From assembly GCA_027946555.1 (NCBI GenBank), contig JAPEVC010000147.1, positions 29,724 through 93,723 on the forward strand: DNA of 64,000 nucleotides, in the 5' to 3' direction. Below, piece after piece: positions 42,530 to 53,609 of the stretch. The position numbers and the translations under genes are program-made. Source of the stretch: Gnomoniopsis sp. IMI 355080. Its lineage: Eukaryota; Ascomycota; Sordariomycetes; Diaporthales; Gnomoniaceae. Below the pieces are notes generated by a model. It was given only the letters and a program-made list of their open reading frames with translations. It ran no database searches and was not told the DNA's origin. Numbering within the stretch: the stretch's first letter is position 1; every line of letters begins with the position of its first letter.

Positions 42530-44817
42530 ATGCCCGCCGCTGCAGCCTCGCGACGCCGCGAAAACCAGACCGCGAACATTGCTTCAAGTGAAGAGGAGAG
42601 TCTTGTTCAGCTTCAACAAGCTGTCCAGCAAGACAGTCAGGACCGCAACGACGCGTCCAATACAAACTCCCGCGATGGCAGCAACACAAATGACGGCGCA
42701 AGTAATGGAGGCTCTGCGACAGCTACCTATACCGATGGCGCCCGTAAACCCATCGTCGCCGGTGCTGACTATGCGTCCCTGCGCCTCCTCACACGGCGTC
42801 AACCAAAGGATCCAGAACATCTTCTTCGAGGCTTGGACACCAGCAACATGGATTTAAGCTGGACAGCTCGTGAGGATTCCACGAATCTTGATCCGAATGG
42901 CCAGCCATGGCGCTACCCAAAGACGAGGGGCAAGGGCGAGGGTTCCAATCTTGACCAGTTCAAAGACGAGATTACCGAGCGAACCAAGAATGGCGAGGGC
43001 TGCAAGGCCATCGCTGAATCTTTGATCGCCATGGGTGTTGACACCAGCGTGAGGGCTGTTGCACGTCAGAGGATGAAGTGGGGTCTCAGACAACGGGTAT
43101 GTCTGGTTGAAACTTGACTTTGGTCCATGCCAGCGCAGGTGTGCATGTTCTAACGAGTGCCCTTTCACCGCAGGCCAAGCGGAAAATGACCGAACAGGGC
43201 ATTGCGAACATTCGAAAGGCCCATCTCGAACAAGCCAAGCGAATGGCCAACAGTGACCCAGTTCCCGTTAAGCGAGTGCGTATCCGCGTATTGCGCAAGG
43301 CCGAAATCATACGAATGACCAAGGAAGGCATGTCAGCTGCCGACATTGCGGAAAATCTCATTGCTCGCGGCGTGACGCTCGCACGAGGCGCGGCAACCGT
43401 CGAACGATTACGCACAGTCTGGGGTTTGACCGCAGATACCCAACGTAGCGTGAACAATATTCGTGCCACGGCCCGCAACCAGGCTCTAAAAGCTCAGCAA
43501 GCCCAATTCGTAAACATTGCCAAGGAACTTGGAATTGAGGACATTGATGGATGGGTGAAGAGCAAGATGGACGAGGAGGTTGCACAAGATGCGAGACGCC
43601 AGTATGCATACAATTTGATGGGCGATGCACGACCGAAGCCTGTCAATCCAGACCAATTAAGACGCAATGCAGCACACCTCCGATCGATACAGGGACAGAA
43701 GAAAGACAAAGGCAACGTTCTCAACCAGATGCCTGGTGTTGACTTCGTACCACAGGTAATCAGCCCTGAATTCAGCCCACTTGAGAACGGCGGAGTGTCT
43801 ACGCCCATAGACCCCTTAGCAGAAGGCTTGACTGCCGTCATGCCCGGACCGAGCGCACCGGCAGAGATTGCAGACATGTCCGACGACGAGGACGACAGTG
43901 AAGACGAAGATATGGTTGGCGAGACTGGCGAAGCGCATGAGCCTGGTGACGAGCGCCAAGCAGCACCACAAGCACCGATAGAAGCTTCGCAGCAGACGTC
44001 CGCAAACATGGATGTGAATTCGTCGATGGCCATACAACCACAGCCGGTCCAGGGCACAGCCGGCGTTTATTTACTTCCAGCACAGCCCGAAGCCGTCCCT
44101 TCTACAGTGACTAATGCTGCTGCCGGCGTTTTCTTTAAACCATACGGATACGGTAATGCCCGCAATCAAGCGAATGTGACGACAGCTCCTCCTGCTGGGA
44201 TGCCAGGTCGAAGGCCAACGTCGTTCGCCAACATCGCCCCGCGTCCCGTGCTTGCTCCTCGTGCCATAGCGCCACGGCCCATCCCTCCTCAGATACCACC
44301 ATTTCACCCACAGAAGCCAGAAATCGACTACATGGCCCAATTTGGCCTGTCTCCTTACCCTTGTCTTGGGAAGTCTCCGCAGAAATATTTGACTCCGAAT
44401 GGCCTTATCTCGACTGACGGGTATGAGTACTTGGCTTCACCGCCACTGCCACCCGGCTGTGAGCCACCGGTGCACCAACCTCCGCCCGAAGTCATCAAAT
44501 TACAATTACCGCCGCCGCCCCCGGCGGACTACATTGTGGTCCCTCGACCTCCTCTACCTAGCCCGCCGAAAGCCAGCCGAGTGCCTCAACCTCCATTGAT
44601 CATACCTCCCGAGGAAATACAACAACATAACGTGGAGGCCAAGCTACTTGAGAAATTTCACCAGACCTCACAAGAGTGCCTGGACGCAATCTCGGCGAGG
44701 GCGAGTGGCATGCCGACGAAGAACAGCCTGACTGGTCTGCCTCCAAGTTTGCAGGACGTCAAGCTCGCAAAGGAGAAGCTCAGAGAGGCGGCAAATTCTC
44801 TGTTAGGGCAGCTATGA
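42530..44817 (+). CDS. uncharacterised protein with duplicated HTH-like unit and proline-rich tail
   Basis: Two exons (42530-43096 and 43174-44817) code for 736 residues. The N-terminal 130 residues are polar and disordered-looking. Then come two related units at about 144-210 and 230-300. The first reads DEITERTKNGEGCKAIAESL, IAMGVDT and RMKWGLRQR. The second reads AEIIRMTKEGMSAADIAENL, IARGVTL and RLRTVWGLTA. Each is followed by a basic helix (IANIRKAHLEQAKRM; VNNIRATARNQALKAQQ). The pattern fits a helix-turn-helix fold, and the WGL end recalls fungal Clr5-type and transposase-derived DNA-binding domains. An acidic stretch (DDEDDSEDEDM) and a long proline-rich region (about 550-680) follow, with a short helical C-terminus. 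I infer a nuclear DNA-binding protein; I know no named homologue. The intron is 77 nt. Confidence 0.8.
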
Positions 44818-45226
44818 GCTGTCTTTGTGGAGGATCGAATTCTTGTATATAATTCACCTGTCCCTGCTTGTGGCGTTTACAGCCCAGTGTACTTCAAGTA
44901 GCAACTTTAGAGCCTGGTGTCGGTTTTTGATAGTCGACAATGACGATTGCACAGTTGCAATGGCTCGGAACTTTCCGTGCTAACATCATGCCCATAGGCC
45001 TTAGAGTCCCACATTGTGTGCGCATATAAGACAGCTCCTGGCTGCCTGATGGGTTAGCAGAGACTGCCATGTCTTCATCTAATTCTATGCGGATGCGTGC
45101 ATACCGAGCGTCGCAATTGCAGTGGGTATGAAGAATAACGCTTTAGATGCATTATAGTATCGAAGAAATCCAGAAGCGCCATGCGAATACCTCTAAGACT
45201 CTAATTGTAATTTGCCTTGCGGTAAC
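44818..45226. other. short spacer between convergent genes
   Basis: About 400 bases separating the 3' ends of the HTH-like gene and the second amidase. No coding signal is seen. Confidence 0.5.
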
Positions 45227-46902
45227 TTACTTGTCGCTCTTGAGAGCCGTATCCAACACCTTCGCCGCTGCAAGTACATCTTCATCCCTAAACCTCTTCC
45301 CGACCAACTGCAGCGCAATAGGGAAGCCATCAAAAAGCTCCGGATCATACGCCTTCCACTCCTCCTCATCTTGCTCATTCCTCGCTTCGTACCCCTCGTC
45401 CCGCACATCTACCGTCTTGTCACACTTCAGACCACTCGGGACGACCGCCCCGGGCAAATCTAGAATATTCCAAATCGCCGAGTAATTCCAATACTTGGCC
45501 CCGCCCTGCAGCACACCCGCGCCAGGATACGTCGGGCACAGAATAAAGTCGACGCCGCGCGCCTTCATTAGCAGGTGGTGCTCCCGGCGGTACGTCTCGC
45601 GCGCGTAGTTTAGGTCCCAGTTGTCGGCGATGCTGAGCGGCACTTTTCCCGTCTTGCGTGCAAAGTCAAAGGCGTGCTGCGTCAGCGGCAGTACGGGCTC
45701 CCCGGTTGCGGAGAAGGCTGAGAGCCAGCGCTGGCCGGCGTCGGGGAAATAGAGTGGCGCTACAATGTCCCATCCGCGTTGGTGGTCGTGGGGCTCCCAG
45801 TCGACGACGTGGACGCCGGCGGCGCGGAGCTTCGTGGCGGCGGTTTGTAGGGCGCGGAGCATTGGGGGATGGGGCTTGACGATTCTATAGGAAAGTTAGC
45901 TGGGAAAAGATGAAAGGGGAAAAAGCAAACTCACCCGTCATCCCACATGACACCCACGGTGAACTGTGATAAGTTCACGTCCGTCCTCCATGGCACGGGC
46001 ATCAAGCTGGTCTCATACTCCCATGGCTCCTGGTCCAAAACCGTCTTCATCCACAGCTCCAAATCCTCAACACTCGTGGCCAAAGGCCCCGCGACACCAC
46101 GAATGCTCTCTTGGCCCCCATTCACTCCCGTGTGCCCCAACACTGGCACTCGCAATGCCGTAGGCCTCAGCCCGTAGCACTCATTAAACGCAGCTGGCAC
46201 CCGCACACTGCCCCCAATATCCGTGCCAATGCCCAGCACCGCGCAGCGAGCCCCGAGACTGACACCTTCGCCACCGGACGACCCGCCGGGGGAGAGGCGG
46301 AGGTTGCGCGGATTGAGCGTCGTGCCGTAGATGTTGTTGGAACAGTCGAGGTGCATCAGCGACTGCGGGATGTTGGTGCGCACATGAAAAACGGCGCCGG
46401 CGCGGCGGAAGAGCTGCACGAGGTGGGCGTCTTCGGCGGGCGGTGGCGCGGTGATGAGCGAGGCGAACCCGGAGGTGTTGATGTGGTTGGCGAGGGCGAG
46501 CTGCTCCTTGACCGACATGGGGATGCCGTGCAAAGGACCCACGAGCGTCTTGGTAGCGGCAAAGTGCGCGTCGAGCTCGTCGGCGCGGGCGAGGGCCTCG
46601 GTGGCGAGGAATTCGGTGGCAAAGTTGGTGAGCTGGTGGATCATGACCGACTGCTTGAGGAAGGCCGTCACGACTTGGCGGACGGTCCATGTGCCAGCCT
46701 GGTATGCCGCGAGGAGCTGCTTGACATCCTGGTGGGTGATTTTGATTTCCTCTTCTGTCAAGACGCCTGAAGCGGCCGGTACGTCTAGCACGTTCTGCTG
46801 GTCCTTGCCGGGTAGCTTATCCTCTGGTAGCAGCCACTGCTTGGGAATGGACTGCTCGCGGTTGTCGAGGCATCCTTTGATGTGTCTTGCCCACCACTTC
46901 AT
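45227..46902 (-). CDS. amidase, amidase-signature family (second copy type)
   Basis: Two exons (45935-46902 and 45227-45884) give 541 residues; the intron is 50 nt. The Ser-cisSer-Lys triad is complete: lysine in GPLHGIPMSVKEQ (about residue 132), cis-serine in LSPGGSSGGEGV (about 208) and nucleophile in GTDIGGSVRVPAA (about 232). The C-terminal part keeps DFILCPTYPGAG and the ending FPIALQLVGKRFRDEDVLAA. Length is typical of fungal amidases that release ammonia from small amides. It shares the overall plan with the amidase at 24365-26041 but differs in most loop sequences and in having an intron, so they are older paralogues. A CGATAA (HGATAR) lies about 140 bases upstream at 47042-47047. 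It is divergent from the MDR gene. The substrate is unknown. Confidence 0.92.
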
Positions 46903-47928
46903 GTTGACGTGTGCTGGCTGTATTGTTAGTGAGATGCTCCAAGGTAGGCATGCTATATAGAGAAAAGTAGCTCACTTGAAATAATGAGGCTGGTTTGACA
47001 GCCTAGCGTTGTGGTTGAGTTGGAGGAGTTGAGAGGAGTTCCGATAAGGTGCCGGTTCCGTGAGTATATCTTTGTCTTCTTCTTTAGCAAGCCTTTCTTG
47101 TCTTGATGGGTTGGAAGAGGCCACGGGATGTACCTAGTTTCCGAGTCTCACCAACTGGCCATGTATGTATATTAGGTGTTATTGTTGTCGTTGTCTGTAG
47201 AGAGTTGACGGCTGTTACTGCGAGTCAAGCCATCAGACCCGTTTAAGATATGGCTTGCCCTTCTTCCGGCCCCCGCCTCTCACCCGGGCAAGCTCACCCG
47301 CTAATACCCGTGCCTCCGGATTGCACTCAGAAGTAAACAATAAGTTGCTCACAACAACCTGAACAACTTGGGAAACGCTATTTTGATCATGTACTGGGCA
47401 AATTCGGCATCTAGGTATATGGCTCAGCCACTCAGTCATCTGGTGGGCGATTATTTCGTTTATTAGCGCCGCCCATCCTGTCCAGATCATAGTTGCAACT
47501 ATAGGGGTTCTTTGTAGCGCGCGAATATTGCTACATATAAAGACTACGCGTGCTTAGCAAATATATAGAGCGACAGATTACATGTATGTTCCACCTACGC
47601 ACTGTGACAAAATGGCTTTATGCTTCCGCGTCTAGGATTGACAAGAACGTATTTTAGTGGTTGACTATCCTTTTCACCAACAAGGACTTTAGAAAACTGT
47701 TATATCCGAACTCGCGAGCCGCCATCTGGTGTCAGCCTCTGACGATGATGATGCTGCATGGCGGCCTTGGGGTGGGGTTGCTCTCCGACAGGTCCAGGTC
47801 CGATATATGTTCAAAGTAGCCGAATCATCAGCAACATGTAAACAGATCTGTACAGAATTTCAAGACTTCTCTGAAAATCAGATCCGATACATACTGTGAC
47901 TTGGCCTTCGGCATCTCAGCGACAAGAA
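46903..47928. other. divergent promoter region of amidase and MDR gene
   Basis: About 1 kb with no supported gene. It holds one HGATAR-type sequence on the amidase side (47042-47047) and TATATAG-like sequence at about 47562. Confidence 0.4.
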
Positions 47929-48978
47929 ATGGCTCCCATTCCCAAGAATATGCGCGCCATCGTCTGCACAACAACGGGCCCCGTCTCGGTCCTGCAGCTT
48001 CAAAACCAGCCTGTGCCCTCCCCAAAAGCCGGCCAAGTTCTCATCCAAATCCTCGGCTTCGGAATCAACCGCGCCGAGATGTTCACGCGCCAAGGCCACT
48101 CTCCTGGCATCGAGTTCCCACGCGTCATCGGCATTGAATGTATCGGTCGTGTGGCAGCGTACGGGCCCTCTTCCTCGATCACGGCGGGCACAACCACCAA
48201 GCCAGGAGCTAACAAGCATTTCACTATCGGCCAGCGCGTCGCCACATGTATGGGAGGCCTTGGCCGGACCATTCCGGGCAGCTACCAGGAGTACACCTGC
48301 GTGGCAGAGGAGAATCTGCGCGCCATCCCGGATACCAAAAACCTGAGCGTCGGACAAATCGCGGCTCTACCGGAAATGTTTCAGACTACTTGGGGAGCAC
48401 TGACGGAGGGGTTGGACGTACAAGAAGGCGAGAGCGTGCTGGTTCGAGGCGCAACTAGCTCCATCGGACTGTGCGCGCTGCAGTTTCTCAAGGTGAAGCT
48501 GGGTGCGAGCCGTTTGGGTGCGACAACGCGGAGTGCAGAGCGGGAAGAGATGCTGAAGGCGGCTGGCGCGGACGAAGTATTTGTGGACGATGGGTTGGTC
48601 GCGGATCAGGTGGCGAAGAGTAAGCTCGGGAAGTTCGACAAGTGCCTGGAGCTCGTTGGTACGACGACGATTTTGGACAGTGCGGCGTGCTTGAATGCAA
48701 AGGGCACAGTATGCATGACTGGAATCCAAGGCGGCCAGTGGGAGCTGAAGAACTTCAGTCCTATGGCGATACCTAACCGTGTGAGAGTGTGTGGATACGG
48801 AGGGGGTCCAAGTGATTTCCATGCGATGCCATGGGAAGATCTTGTCAGGGACGTTGATGAGGGAAGGGTCAGCATTCCCGTGAAAGAGTACAAAATGGAA
48901 GATATACATCAGATCCATAATATCATGGAGAGTGGAGGCGGTGGAGCAAAGATGGCTGTTGTGGTTGCAGACAATTGA
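47929..48978 (+). CDS. zinc-independent MDR-family oxidoreductase (quinone-reductase-like)
   Basis: A single exon of 349 residues from the ATG at 47929; the open frame runs 11 codons further up with no ATG. It belongs to the medium-chain dehydrogenase/reductase superfamily. The GroES-like N-terminal half starts MRAIVCTTTGPVSVLQLQNQ and has FGINRAEMFTRQGHSPGIEF, IGIECIGRV. There are no catalytic or structural zinc cysteines, so it resembles quinone oxidoreductases and enoyl reductases. The NADPH-binding motif is SVLVRGATSSIGLCALQFLK, followed by ATTRSAEREEMLKAAGADEV. The likely reaction is NADPH-dependent reduction of a quinone or an activated double bond, in the cytosol. The gene is convergent with the UstYa-like gene and divergent from the amidase. 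Nothing is broken. Confidence 0.9.
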   Translation: MAPIPKNMRAIVCTTTGPVSVLQLQNQPVPSPKAGQVLIQILGFGINRAEMFTRQGHSPGIEFPRVIGIECIGRVAAYGPSSSITAGTTTKPGANKHFTIGQRVATCMGGLGRTIPGSYQEYTCVAEENLRAIPDTKNLSVGQIAALPEMFQTTWGALTEGLDVQEGESVLVRGATSSIGLCALQFLKVKLGASRLGATTRSAEREEMLKAAGADEVFVDDGLVADQVAKSKLGKFDKCLELVGTTTILDSAACLNAKGTVCMTGIQGGQWELKNFSPMAIPNRVRVCGYGGGPSDFHAMPWEDLVRDVDEGRVSIPVKEYKMEDIHQIHNIMESGGGGAKMAVVVADN

Positions 48979-49405
48979 AAACCCCGTCACATTGGGGAGC
49001 CTGTGTGTTTACAGTATTTGATGAAGAAGACGCGTAGTGCCGTTCGCCAATACACTCCTATGCAGTTCTAAGTCATCTCATCGGCCCAAGCCATATACCC
49101 TTCAGGACTGGACTAACGTTGACAACATCGAGACATGGCCGTGCTTCTAGGTTGTCACCAGCACGATCTCATCGTCCATTTCCTGAACAGGCACAGCCAA
49201 AGCAAGAAGTATGACGAGCCGCAGACACACAAAGCCTTGTCAAAAAACAGTACAGGGAGGATCATTCTCCTGCTGAAGGATGAGAGCACTCTTATTAAGT
49301 GTGCTTCTATATAGGGTGAAAATCGTGGTTGCCCCAAAAGTCCATCGACTACGCCGTAACGCCTAGTGCCTGGGATCCTCCTACTGGAAGAAATAAGTCC
49401 AATCT
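48979..49405. other. spacer between convergent genes
   Basis: About 430 bases between the 3' ends of the MDR and UstYa-like genes. I see nothing coding in it. Confidence 0.45.
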
Positions 49406-50376
49406 CTAGTAGATGAGCTGGTCATCGTACGCCCTCACGCTTTCAAGGTACGTCTTGACCTGATCATAGTCCTTGCACACATGCGTGGCATCCCAGCCAT
49501 CACTCCCTGAGTTGTCGTCGGGGAATGTGGTGGCCTTGCCCTCGAGAGCCGTGTCGGCGGAGCACAGCACGGCCTGTCGCATGTAGGCGATGCAGTGGAT
49601 CATGTGCCAATGGTGATCCTTGGGAATCTCATGGCCAGAAGACAGACCTGAGTACGTTTGGGCGATGGTGAACTGTTTCATGTTAGCGCTTTTGAGCAGC
49701 CATTGATAATGCCGAAGATGTAGGACATACCAGGCAGTGAATCTGGTGTGTGACAGATGTGGTGAAGACGGTCATGCCCTCGTACCAGTCGATGGGCTTG
49801 GGGAGGTCATGGTACTTTTGAGAGTCATTGACCCACTGGAAACCCATGCCAACTGTTATATTGTGGTCAGCAACTTGTAGTAGATTCTTGACGTGAGAGA
49901 TAACGTACTGGGCATGAGGTTGTTCCACTTGCCAAGGACCTCATCGGTGAAGAACTCGGATGTGTTCATTGGCGCATATGAGGTGTCATACTGGAACCGA
50001 GTAAGCTTTTGGGGAACTATGTTGCGACTATTAGCGATGTGTTCTGGCAATGCGGAATCGATTCGTTAAACGAACATCTTGGTCCAAAGCCCGTCATATC
50101 GCCGTTCAGTTGGACCAGGTCTGTTGGTGGTTCCTTCATTTGATTCCGAACCAACAAGGCGAGGATGATGAACAATAATGTTGTATCGAGCATCCATCTA
50201 GACGACCGAAGAATACTCGCTAGGCCTCTGGTCTTTGACTTCTCGCGCAGTTGTTGTGTCTGCCACGACTTCTCCTCGCCCATCAAGGACTCCACCTCGG
50301 TACTCGACCTTGAGCTGTGGTCATGGTCGTGCTCGTCGCTCGTAAGCTGGACATTTTCGTACTTGTGAGAGGCCAT
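49406..50376 (-). CDS. UstYa-like protein (DUF3328), membrane-anchored
   Basis: Four exons (50076-50376, 49909-50016, 49731-49852 and 49406-49672) give 265 residues, a normal length. The family contains UstYa and UstYb, which act on side chains of ribosomal peptides in ustiloxin-type pathways, and other cyclising or oxidising enzymes in fungal natural-product clusters. The N-terminus is cytosolic and acidic, then a single membrane segment (MLDTTLLFIILALLV, about 62-76). The two signature HXXHC motifs are present: THQIHCLF (172-176) and HWHMIHCIAYMRQAVLC (200-204). The block KWNNLMPIGMGFQWV is also typical. Intron 1 uses a GTTCGT donor, off-consensus, but the frame and homology across it fit. 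No peptide precursor, UstYb partner or other biosynthetic core gene is visible nearby, so it stands alone. Confidence 0.9.
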
Positions 50377-52018
50377 TTTGTCGATAGGCTAGCAATTACT
50401 TGGGCAATTCCAGTTGCCACTACACCGTCCAGCGAGTTGTCGTTGTATTAAAATGATCGTTGAGTGAGCTCCGGAGCTTGCTGCTACAAAGCCAAACATT
50501 GCATTCACGAGGAGGGAACTCTACAGTTTTGCTGCGAGACATCCTGACAGCGTGTATGATTCAGCATTGCTGGCAGTGGAGGGTAAATGCGTCTGAGACG
50601 AGGTTGGGACGAGGCTCAAACAAGGTCGAGACGTTCCGCTGCTATGATGGCCGAAAGCGGTTTAACTACCGGCAACTCAAGGCGAGTCGCGCGTTTCAAG
50701 CGCCCAGCCTGTCCTGGAAACCTTACCCCGCGAACAGGATCTTCTTGTCATAAGATCTGGATCATATACTGGCAGATCATGGCTATCACTCTACAGTCGC
50801 GATTTTCGAGTAATTGGGGTCTGGCGGCATGGAATGCGCCCCAGAAAGAGCATACAGGAGACGTTCGGATTAAGTAGTTAAGGTTCATGAATCTGTAATA
50901 GCCGTCGGTAAACGATCGCCATCTGACATGCATGCGTATCAACGCCTATCACATTACCCACAGCAGGGCCAGCCCCTGATTCTCAGGAACCTTGAAAGAC
51001 TCAAAACGACTAGACTTTGGCGAGATACACGAGGGACCAGAAGGCCTGTGTCGGAGGCCTTGCTCCTCCTTTGCCCTCGCCTCTCCTCGCCTCCCCTCGC
51101 GCCTCAAAGGGCCAATTGCCACGATGAGAGGGCTGATTACTGTATGTCCTCTGCGACACCTTGTGCAGCCTGACCTACCTGGCAGGCTGGGCAAAAGGTT
51201 TGTGACGAGATCGTCAGGGGGCCTTCAGCTGGTCACCGCGCTTGAACGACCTCCCGAGTAGCGCGGCAAGACTATCCGCGGTGCCAATCGCCACATTGGC
51301 ACCAAGGGCTTGCCAAGACTTTCCCATCCCCAAAATGGGGCCGCACTCGCGGTCGTGCAGTAGCAAAGTGGATCGGTCTGCCCAATGACTTCCTGCCGGT
51401 GTCTATTATGCACAAGGTAAGGATATACTCTGTGCGCTCCTTGGCCCGCTTGGGCATCGGGATACTACCGGTCGATCACCAGCGGGCTCGTCTTGGCATG
51501 TAGTAACCCACAACGATGGCGCCTCTGTGGACTGCCACCAGTGGATTACGTGCCGCGTTCCGCTGTCTATTTGGCGGCGTCTTCAGGCCGGTTAGCCGAC
51601 TTCCTCCTATACTGCAAGTCCAATTGTTCATGCCGATACCGAGGACTCATATAAGGCTTGCATTTGCCAAGACTTTTCCGCTCCGTGTTCCTTGATCAAC
51701 TGTCCACTTTCTCCAGCCATGTCGGCAAAAATGTGCCGTCAGGGTTCACAAGCCCGGCGGATGTGCTTGTGGGGTGTATGGGATCGCTGCACTTGAAGCT
51801 TGGCATTCCAGTTGTGACGATTGTTGGCCTCCAGACAAATTATCTATAGGTAGGTACGGTTTCCTCGTTGGGACATTGAAGGAGATGGACTCGATTTCCA
51901 AGTCAAACTACAAGCAGTCTTGTAGCCTGCGAAATCGAATCCGGGCGCCCTTGTGGACCAATCTCCCGACGCAGCAGCAAACCCCGGAACGCGCTCTACA
52001 ATCATAGACCAGACAGCC
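50377..52018. other. divergent intergenic stretch
   Basis: About 1.6 kb between the UstYa-like gene and the SDR gene. Several short frames on both strands have no recognisable features. I searched it for a repeated, Kex2-site-bearing peptide precursor and saw none. Confidence 0.4.
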
Positions 52019-53001
52019 ATGACGAGAACGAGCAGACCGTCAAGTCGAGACAAACTCGTCGGGAAGAAGATAGTCGTCATAGGAGGGACGTCAGGGTTCG
52101 TAGCTCGTTTCCATCGTGCCAGTAGAGAAGCACAAAGCTGATGCCCATGTTTCCCCCCTTTATAGTATCGGCTACGGTTGCGCACGCATGCTCCTCGAGC
52201 ACGGCGCCCATGTTACCGTCATCTCGAGCCAACAATCAAAAGTAAACAATGCCGTGGACCGCCTCAACGCACACGCTTCCCAGATCAACTCCTCCATCCC
52301 CCCTGCGCACGGCCACGTGGGCGACCTGCGCGACGAAGTAGCCTTCACGGCCCTCTTGCGATCCCTCGCGCCGCTCGACCACATAATCTTCACGTCGGTA
52401 GATCGAGTCATACGTGGTCCCCTTGCAGAAGCCAACCTCGCGGACGCGAGGCATCTGTTTGGTGTCAAGTTTTGGGGCAGCGTCGTGGTAGCCAAGGCGC
52501 TCGCCGCCCATGACATTGTGACTGCGGGAGGTTCCTTCACGCTCACCTCGGCTTTGGCGGGCCTTCGGCCGAGCAGGAACGCCGCCATAGGCGGTGCGCT
52601 GAACGGAGGGGTGAATTCGTTGACACAGGGACTGGCGGTCGAGTTGATGGACAAGAGAATACGCGTCAATACTGTGGTGCCGGGGTTGTGTCGGACCGAG
52701 TTATGGGATAAGCATGGTCATTCGAAGCAGGCTCAGGAGGAGGTGTTGGCCATGGGCGCGAGGGAACTCAGTGTGGGCTTTGTAGGCTGTCCTGAGGATT
52801 TGGCTGAAGCATATATGTTTTTGGTCAGGGCTGATTATGCAAATGGTACAATGGTGGTTATCGGTATGCTACCCTTGCCTCTGTCTTTCCCTTCGCGTTA
52901 TTGTACCAACACCTGCACGGACATCATGATGGTTTCAGACCTGTTCCGCTGGCCATAAAGCTGACTGTCTATCTCGAGCAGATGGGGGCGCACATATTTG
53001 A
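52019..53001 (+). CDS. short-chain dehydrogenase/reductase, atypical (no YxxxK)
   Basis: Three exons (52019-52095, 52166-52863 and 52982-53001) give 264 residues. The last exon codes only for DGGAHI, the usual SDR ending after VVI. The NAD(P)-binding motif is VIGGTSGIGYGCARMLLEHG, with HVTVISSQ next. The active-site serine is probably in SFTLTSALAGLRP. The canonical catalytic Tyr-X3-Lys is missing: the aligned stretch reads SRNAAIGGALNGGVNS. The rest is regular: GLAVELMDKRIRVNTVVPGL. Such divergent members occur in fungi and bacteria; whether they are catalytic is unclear. Intron 1 (70 nt) uses a GTTCGT donor, intron 2 (118 nt) has a CTGAC branch and CGAGCAG acceptor. It could reduce a ketone or bind NAD(P)H only. 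Confidence 0.85.
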
Positions 53002-53609
53002 TTGCCTACGCGTTCCAGGCAATGAGGCGGAGGCGACGAAAAGTCAGACGACCTCGCGATTGGGGTCGAAGTGACTGATTCAAATGGACATACAACAATT
53101 TTTGGAACCGTTTAATTCTTTCAGGCGGAGGCGTATGGCGTAGGAGGTTTGCGGTTTTGGTTGGCCTTGGGAGCGATATGTTGCATGGGATGTGCCTGAG
53201 GTTATACCAAGGACTACGATCGTCCCGACTTCAGGCGTATGTGTCAGGAGGATATTACTGTTCAGATGTTTCTTCGGCCAGCATGGCTCTTGCCCCGAAG
53301 CTGAATGCAACGTAGGAAAAGTCGTCGCATGAATATAAAAGTCATAACAGCTCTTGCTCGAGGCTGCGTGAGCAGTCTCGGCCGTCTCTCAATTCTGAGT
53401 ACAGTCTGGGCTATAAGATCGTACAGATAAAGTTCAACGGTGACAGCCGATCGAGGACCACACAAGTCGGCAAAGCATTGCATCTCGTCCAAGGGTCCCT
53501 CTGTGTTTGTGCTTGGTCGGCGTCAAATACATTTGTCACAGCGTTTGTGAATATCTGCATCTGACTCACCTCACGGTCTCTGGTAAAGCAATGGGGGTAA
53601 ATGGCAAGA
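53002..53609. other. spacer between convergent genes
   Basis: About 600 bases separating the 3' ends of the SDR and the RraA-like gene. No coding signal was recognised. Confidence 0.45.

Noticed and set aside
43494..44057. 187-codon open frame on the minus strand
   Set aside because: Antisense to the HTH-like gene; Ser-rich because the sense strand is rich in Asp, Glu and Ala codons. No start context or domain.
46184..46690. 168-codon open frame on the minus strand, and further frames on both strands between 45200 and 47000
   Set aside because: Shadow frames of the second amidase; rich in Arg, His and Pro as expected for out-of-frame reading of GC-rich sequence.
50377..52018. possible peptide precursor for the UstYa-like protein
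   Set aside because: I looked for a secreted frame with repeated cores separated by Lys-Arg sites and found none in this gap or in the convergent spacer at 48979-49405.
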